Source of the DNA: Pontimonas sp964350865 | Lineage (GTDB): Bacteria; Actinomycetota; Actinomycetes; Actinomycetales; Microbacteriaceae | Assembly: GCA_964350865.1 (NCBI GenBank) | Contig: CAYGLJ010000037.1 | Span: 1-9,908, forward strand | Direction of reading: 5' to 3' | Length of the DNA stretch: 9,908 nucleotides | Shown: piece after piece, positions 7,038 through 9,908 of the stretch | Layout of the letters: each line of letters opens with the position of its first letter | Numbering within the stretch: the stretch's first letter is position 1 | Translations under genes and position numbers: made by a program | The notes under the pieces: model-generated | Seen by the model: only the letters and a program-made list of their open reading frames with translations | What the model was told of the DNA's origin: nothing | Database searches by the model: none

Positions 7038-8030
7038 ATGTCCGGTGCCGAAGCGGCAGAACTTTTTGTCCATCCTGACCGGAACCTCGCTATGGAGTTG
7101 GTGCGCGCCACCGAGGCGGCCGCCATCCGAGCGACACCTTTCATTGGACGAGGCGACAAGAACGCTGCTGACCAGGCTGCCGTGGACGCCATGCGGAAAT
7201 TCCTCTCCACCGTGAACTTCCAGGGCTTGGTGGTGATTGGCGAGGGTGAGAAAGATGCAGCACCGATGCTCTTCAACGGTGAAGAGGTCGGGACCGGAAA
7301 CGGACCGAAGTGTGACATCGCTGTGGATCCCATCGATGGGACATCGCTCACAGCTGCTGGGCGCTCTCACGCTATTTCGATGATTGCCGTGGCGGATCGG
7401 GGCTCCATGCTCGACGCCTCCAGCGTTTTTTATATGCGGAAGATCGTGACTTCCCACGAAGGCATCGGTGTTGTCGACATCCAGAAACCCATTGGGGACA
7501 ACATCCGGGCTCTGGCCACAGCCAAAGGCAAGCCTGTGGAGGAGATGCGCATCGCCGTCTTAGATCGTCCCCGCCACGAAGAGCTGATTCGAGAGATTCG
7601 TGAGGCTGGTGCTGGAACCCGGTTGATCCTCGATGGTGATGTGGCCAGCGGTATCAACGCAGCTCGCCATGACACCCGCATCGATATGTGTGTGGGGATT
7701 GGGGGTAGCCCCGAGGGTGTTGCCACCGCGTGTGCCATCAAGGCACTCGGTGGCTTCATGCAGGGTGTTCTGCACCCCATGGATGATGACGAAAAGCAGC
7801 AGGGCATCGATGCGGGCCTGAAGTTTGACCATGTCTACGGGTTAGATGACCTGGTCTCCAGTGACAACACCTTCTTTGTTGCCACCGGAGTCACGGATGG
7901 GGAACTGGTGCGCGGTGTGCGCAGGAATGGACCCTTGATTAGCACCGAGAGCATCGTCTTGCGAGCCCGCTCAGGAACCCTGCGTCGAGTGTCAGCAGAT
8001 CACCAAGCCAGTAAGTGGCTTGACGACTAA
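7038..8030 (+). CDS. glpX: Class II fructose-1,6-bisphosphatase (GlpX)
   Basis: A 330-aa metal-dependent phosphatase that converts fructose 1,6-bisphosphate to fructose 6-phosphate, the committed step of gluconeogenesis. The GlpX motifs are in order: GRGDKNAAD with D40, VIGEGEKDAAPML with E69, and AVDPIDGTS with D97, D100 and T102, forming the metal and phosphate site. GGSPEGVATACA (E226) and LHPMDDDEK follow, and the tail VSADHQASKWLDD resembles actinobacterial relatives. Length agrees with the family. The frame is open to a GTG at 6972 and an ATG at 7008, but ATG 7038 has a near-consensus GGAGG seven nt upstream and gives a normal N-terminus. Most bacteria with a classic aldolase pair it with such a phosphatase functionally; here the gene is physically divergent from fbaA and shares its promoter region. 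It ends in a 4-bp overlap with rmuC. Confidence 0.97.
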   Translation: MSGAEAAELFVHPDRNLAMELVRATEAAAIRATPFIGRGDKNAADQAAVDAMRKFLSTVNFQGLVVIGEGEKDAAPMLFNGEEVGTGNGPKCDIAVDPIDGTSLTAAGRSHAISMIAVADRGSMLDASSVFYMRKIVTSHEGIGVVDIQKPIGDNIRALATAKGKPVEEMRIAVLDRPRHEELIREIREAGAGTRLILDGDVASGINAARHDTRIDMCVGIGGSPEGVATACAIKALGGFMQGVLHPMDDDEKQQGIDAGLKFDHVYGLDDLVSSDNTFFVATGVTDGELVRGVRRNGPLISTESIVLRARSGTLRRVSADHQASKWLDD

Positions 8031-9199
8031 TCCTTACCTGAGTCTTCGAGCTCTGCTTTTTCGGTGAGCTCAGGGGCGCTGAGTTCCCTCGGCATCGACT
8101 CAATCCCCTCGAGTTCATCGGGGAATTCTGCGGAATTACCGAGCTCCGTGAGCTTCCGGGCACTCGGGAAGACGCGGCTCTCGAGGGATCCCACAAACGC
8201 GTTGTAGCCCTTGACGGTGCTGGTGATGGATCGACCGAGTGTGTCGATGTGTTTGGCCATTGCTCCCAGTCGCCCCAGGAGCTCCTTGCCCACATCGAAG
8301 AGCTTGGCGGCGTCCTCGGTGAGGACATCCTGTTGCCAGGAGAAGGCCACCGTTTTGAGCACTGACCACAGTGTTACCGGCGAGGCGAGTGCAACCTTCT
8401 TGCTAAAGGCATAGTCCATGAGAGCCGGGTCGGCCTCAATGGCAGTGGAGATCAACGCCTCGCTGGGGATGAAGCAGATGACAAGCTCCGGAGAGGCAGC
8501 AAGGCCATCCCAATACGACTTTTTGCCCAGCGCATCGATGTGGGAGCGAACCGCAGTCACGTGCTGCTTCAGCAGTGACTCACGTCTCGCTGCCTCTTCA
8601 CCGGTCGCAGTGAACGGAATCTTGCTGGCTTCGAGGTAAGCGGTGAAGGGGACCTTGGCATCGACCGCGATGTTCTTGCCTCCGGGGAGGTGAATCACCA
8701 TGTCCGGCTTGCCAATACCCGCATCTGACGAAATCTGCGACTGAACGTCGAAGTCGACGCGCTCAATCAGGCCCGCAGCTTCCACCACGCGGCGCAGCTG
8801 CACTTCACCCCAGACACCTCGAACACTATTCGAGCGAAGCGCTGAGGCGAGTTGCTCAGCGGTGCCGCGGAGGAGCTCGTCACTCTCCAGAGCCGCGCGA
8901 AGTTGTTGACTGATTTGGCCGTGCTGTTCGTTGCGCTGCTTCTCGAGCTCGGAGACAGTGCGCTGCATGTCGGTGAGACGCTCTGACACGGGAGCGAGAG
9001 CTTGCAAAATCTTGTTCTCGGCTTCTTGCTTGGTGCGAAGGTCCTCGTATTGACGCTGAGCCATGTCCAGCTGAGCCTGAAGGGCTGCATGGTCTCCACC
9101 TGTGGAAGACCTGCGTGATCTCACCACCCAGCCGGCAACAAAGCCCAAGGCCCCCGCCATGACGAGAGCTATCGCGACTAACCACACCGATTCATTCAT
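8027..9199 (-). CDS. rmuC: DNA recombination protein RmuC homologue
   Basis: A 390-aa protein. Residues 5-26 (VWLVAIALVMAGALGFVAGWVV) form an N-terminal membrane anchor. A long, Gln/Glu/Leu-rich coiled coil spans about 38-125. The RmuC domain follows, with RGVWGEVQLRRVVEAAGLIERVDF and GKPDMVIHLPGGKNIAVDAKVPFTAYLEA. The VDAK element (D180, K182) fits the D...(D/E)xK core of restriction-endonuclease-like folds. RmuC limits recombination between short inverted repeats in E. coli, and nuclease activity is predicted from the fold; the biochemical substrate is not settled. The C-terminal 40 residues are acidic and variable. ATG at 9199 is preferred over an in-frame GTG at 9205 (two residues longer), since CAGACT six nt before the ATG could be a leaderless -10 box, but the evidence is weak. 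It is divergent from ychF and convergent with glpX. Confidence 0.93.
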   Translation of the reverse strand: MNESVWLVAIALVMAGALGFVAGWVVRSRRSSTGGDHAALQAQLDMAQRQYEDLRTKQEAENKILQALAPVSERLTDMQRTVSELEKQRNEQHGQISQQLRAALESDELLRGTAEQLASALRSNSVRGVWGEVQLRRVVEAAGLIERVDFDVQSQISSDAGIGKPDMVIHLPGGKNIAVDAKVPFTAYLEASKIPFTATGEEAARRESLLKQHVTAVRSHIDALGKKSYWDGLAASPELVICFIPSEALISTAIEADPALMDYAFSKKVALASPVTLWSVLKTVAFSWQQDVLTEDAAKLFDVGKELLGRLGAMAKHIDTLGRSITSTVKGYNAFVGSLESRVFPSARKLTELGNSAEFPDELEGIESMPRELSAPELTEKAELEDSGKD

Positions 9200-9285
9200 G
9201 TCCACAGTCTGCCAGCCACCCCTGACGTTTAACAGATTGCCGACCTCGGGCTCTGGCCTCCGGGACTGCAGTAGGCTTCCTAGCC
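9200..9285. promoter_or_regulatory. Divergent rmuC-ychF promoter region; ychF probably leaderless
   Basis: This 86-bp region lies between divergent genes. TAGGCT (9272-9277) is eight nt before the ychF GTG at 9286 and is the same hexamer found at fbaA and glpX. No Shine-Dalgarno sequence precedes the GTG, so the transcript is probably leaderless. The box overlaps a small palindrome, TAGG-CTT-CCTA (9272-9282). On the minus strand CAGACT (9211-9206) is six nt before the rmuC ATG, but its first base departs from the TAnnnT pattern, so the rmuC part is weak. Confidence 0.5.
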
Positions 9286-9908
9286 GTGGCTCTCACTATC
9301 GGAATCGTCGGTTTACCCAATGTCGGTAAATCCACCCTCTTCAATGCTTTGACAAAGAACAGCGTTTTGGCAGCCAACTACCCTTTCGCCACCATTGAGC
9401 CCAACGTCGGTGTCGTGAACCTTCCTGACGAGCGCCTCGACACCTTGGCGGAGATTTTCAGTAGCGAGCGAATTCTTCCGGCCACGGTGTCGTTCGTAGA
9501 CATTGCGGGAATTGTCAAAGGCGCGAGTGAGGGTGAGGGCTTGGGGAACCAGTTCCTCTCCAACATTCGAGAGGCGGATGCGATTGCCCAGGTTGTCAGA
9601 GTGTTTTCTGACCCCGATGTGGTCCATGTTGATGGTCAGGTTGACCCGAAGGCCGACATGGAGACCATCAACACGGAGCTGATTCTCGCGGACTTGCAAA
9701 CTCTCGAGAAAGCCATCACCCGCTACGAAAAAGAGGTCAAAGGTAAGAAGCTGGAACCCAGTGTTCTCGCCGCCGCCGAGGAGGCGAAAGCCATCCTCGA
9801 CACGGGGAAGACCCTGTTCCAAGCCGAGTTTGATGCTTCCGAGATTGCGGAGCTCGGGCTATTGACCGCGAAACCCTTCCTCTATGTCTTCAATGTCGAC
9901 GAGGCAAC
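9286..9908 (+). CDS. ychF: Redox-regulated ATPase YchF (Obg-like, OLA1 family), 5' part only
   Basis: The first 207 codons of a gene that runs off the window end; the family is about 360 residues. Starting at GTG 9286, GIVGLPNVGKSTLFNAL (6-22) is the P-loop with K15. NYPFATIEPNVGVV is the switch I region. VSFVDIAGIVKGASEGEGLGNQFLSNI is the G3/switch II region, with DIAG in the place of DxxG. NVDE (203-206) replaces the NKxD guanine-specificity motif. That change is the hallmark of YchF/OLA1, which prefers ATP to GTP. A helical insert (about 125-190) follows the G3 region, and the TGS domain expected at the C-terminus is not in view. The protein binds ribosomes and is linked to translation and oxidative-stress responses in E. 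coli. The start is fixed by the P-loop position and a TAGGCT -10 box eight nt upstream. Confidence 0.96.
   Translation, partial: MALTIGIVGLPNVGKSTLFNALTKNSVLAANYPFATIEPNVGVVNLPDERLDTLAEIFSSERILPATVSFVDIAGIVKGASEGEGLGNQFLSNIREADAIAQVVRVFSDPDVVHVDGQVDPKADMETINTELILADLQTLEKAITRYEKEVKGKKLEPSVLAAAEEAKAILDTGKTLFQAEFDASEIAELGLLTAKPFLYVFNVDEA

Noticed and set aside
6800..7351. A 183-codon minus-strand frame spanning the fbaA start, the divergent promoter and the glpX start.
   Set aside because: It crosses two well-supported genes and their promoter region, is Pro/Ser-rich without family resemblance, and has no role that the context supports.
9313..9822. A 169-codon open frame on the minus strand opposite ychF.
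   Set aside because: The plus strand is unmistakably YchF over the whole stretch; the antisense frame has no recognisable motif and is typical of shadows in GC-rich DNA.
1..9908. A defence, mobile, CRISPR or other novel multi-gene system.
   Set aside because: Every substantial stretch is assigned to a known core gene; no transposase, integrase, direct-repeat array, tRNA or att-like duplication was seen on either strand.

Overview
The window is a compact chromosomal segment of core metabolism and nucleic-acid genes. All ten genes are recognisable and intergenic DNA is only about 4% of the total. The bases are visibly GC-rich, there are GTG starts, and proteins such as the PIN-PhoH ATPase, the DUF4245 membrane protein, the GlpX-type phosphatase and the short XseA/XseB pair look actinobacterial. 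The best fit is a member of Micrococcales, probably a small-genome Microbacteriaceae; that placement is inferred from protein flavour, not from a search.

Layout: phoH (+, 51-1400) converges on fumC (-, 1397-2797). Upstream of fumC lies a minus-strand cluster transcribed xseA (4774-3771) > xseB (3746-3522) > DUF4245 (3522-2887). It is divided by a 59-bp divergent promoter region from ispH (+, 4834-5904). ispH converges on fbaA (-, 6923-5901), which diverges from glpX (+, 7038-8030). glpX converges on rmuC (-, 9199-8027), which diverges from ychF (+, 9286 to the window end, truncated). xseA is interrupted by a run of exactly 100 Ns (4292-4391), an assembly placeholder hiding its central region.

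Functionally the window holds a central-carbon group: FbaA and GlpX are consecutive steps of gluconeogenesis and are transcribed divergently from one 114-bp region, and FumC is the TCA fumarase. It also holds the last MEP-pathway isoprenoid enzyme (IspH), DNA maintenance proteins (both exonuclease VII subunits and RmuC), and RNA or ribosome-associated NTPases (PhoH-like, YchF).

No mobile element, CRISPR array, RNA gene, phage gene or unknown multi-gene system is visible, and I do not claim one. The best second-look signals are in small-scale architecture. A near-perfect inverted repeat places the same -10 box and start-site sequence at both fbaA and glpX. All three convergent gene pairs end in the same kind of 4-bp stop-codon overlap. 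Several genes look leaderless, with a TAnnnT -10 box 7-8 nt before the start codon.
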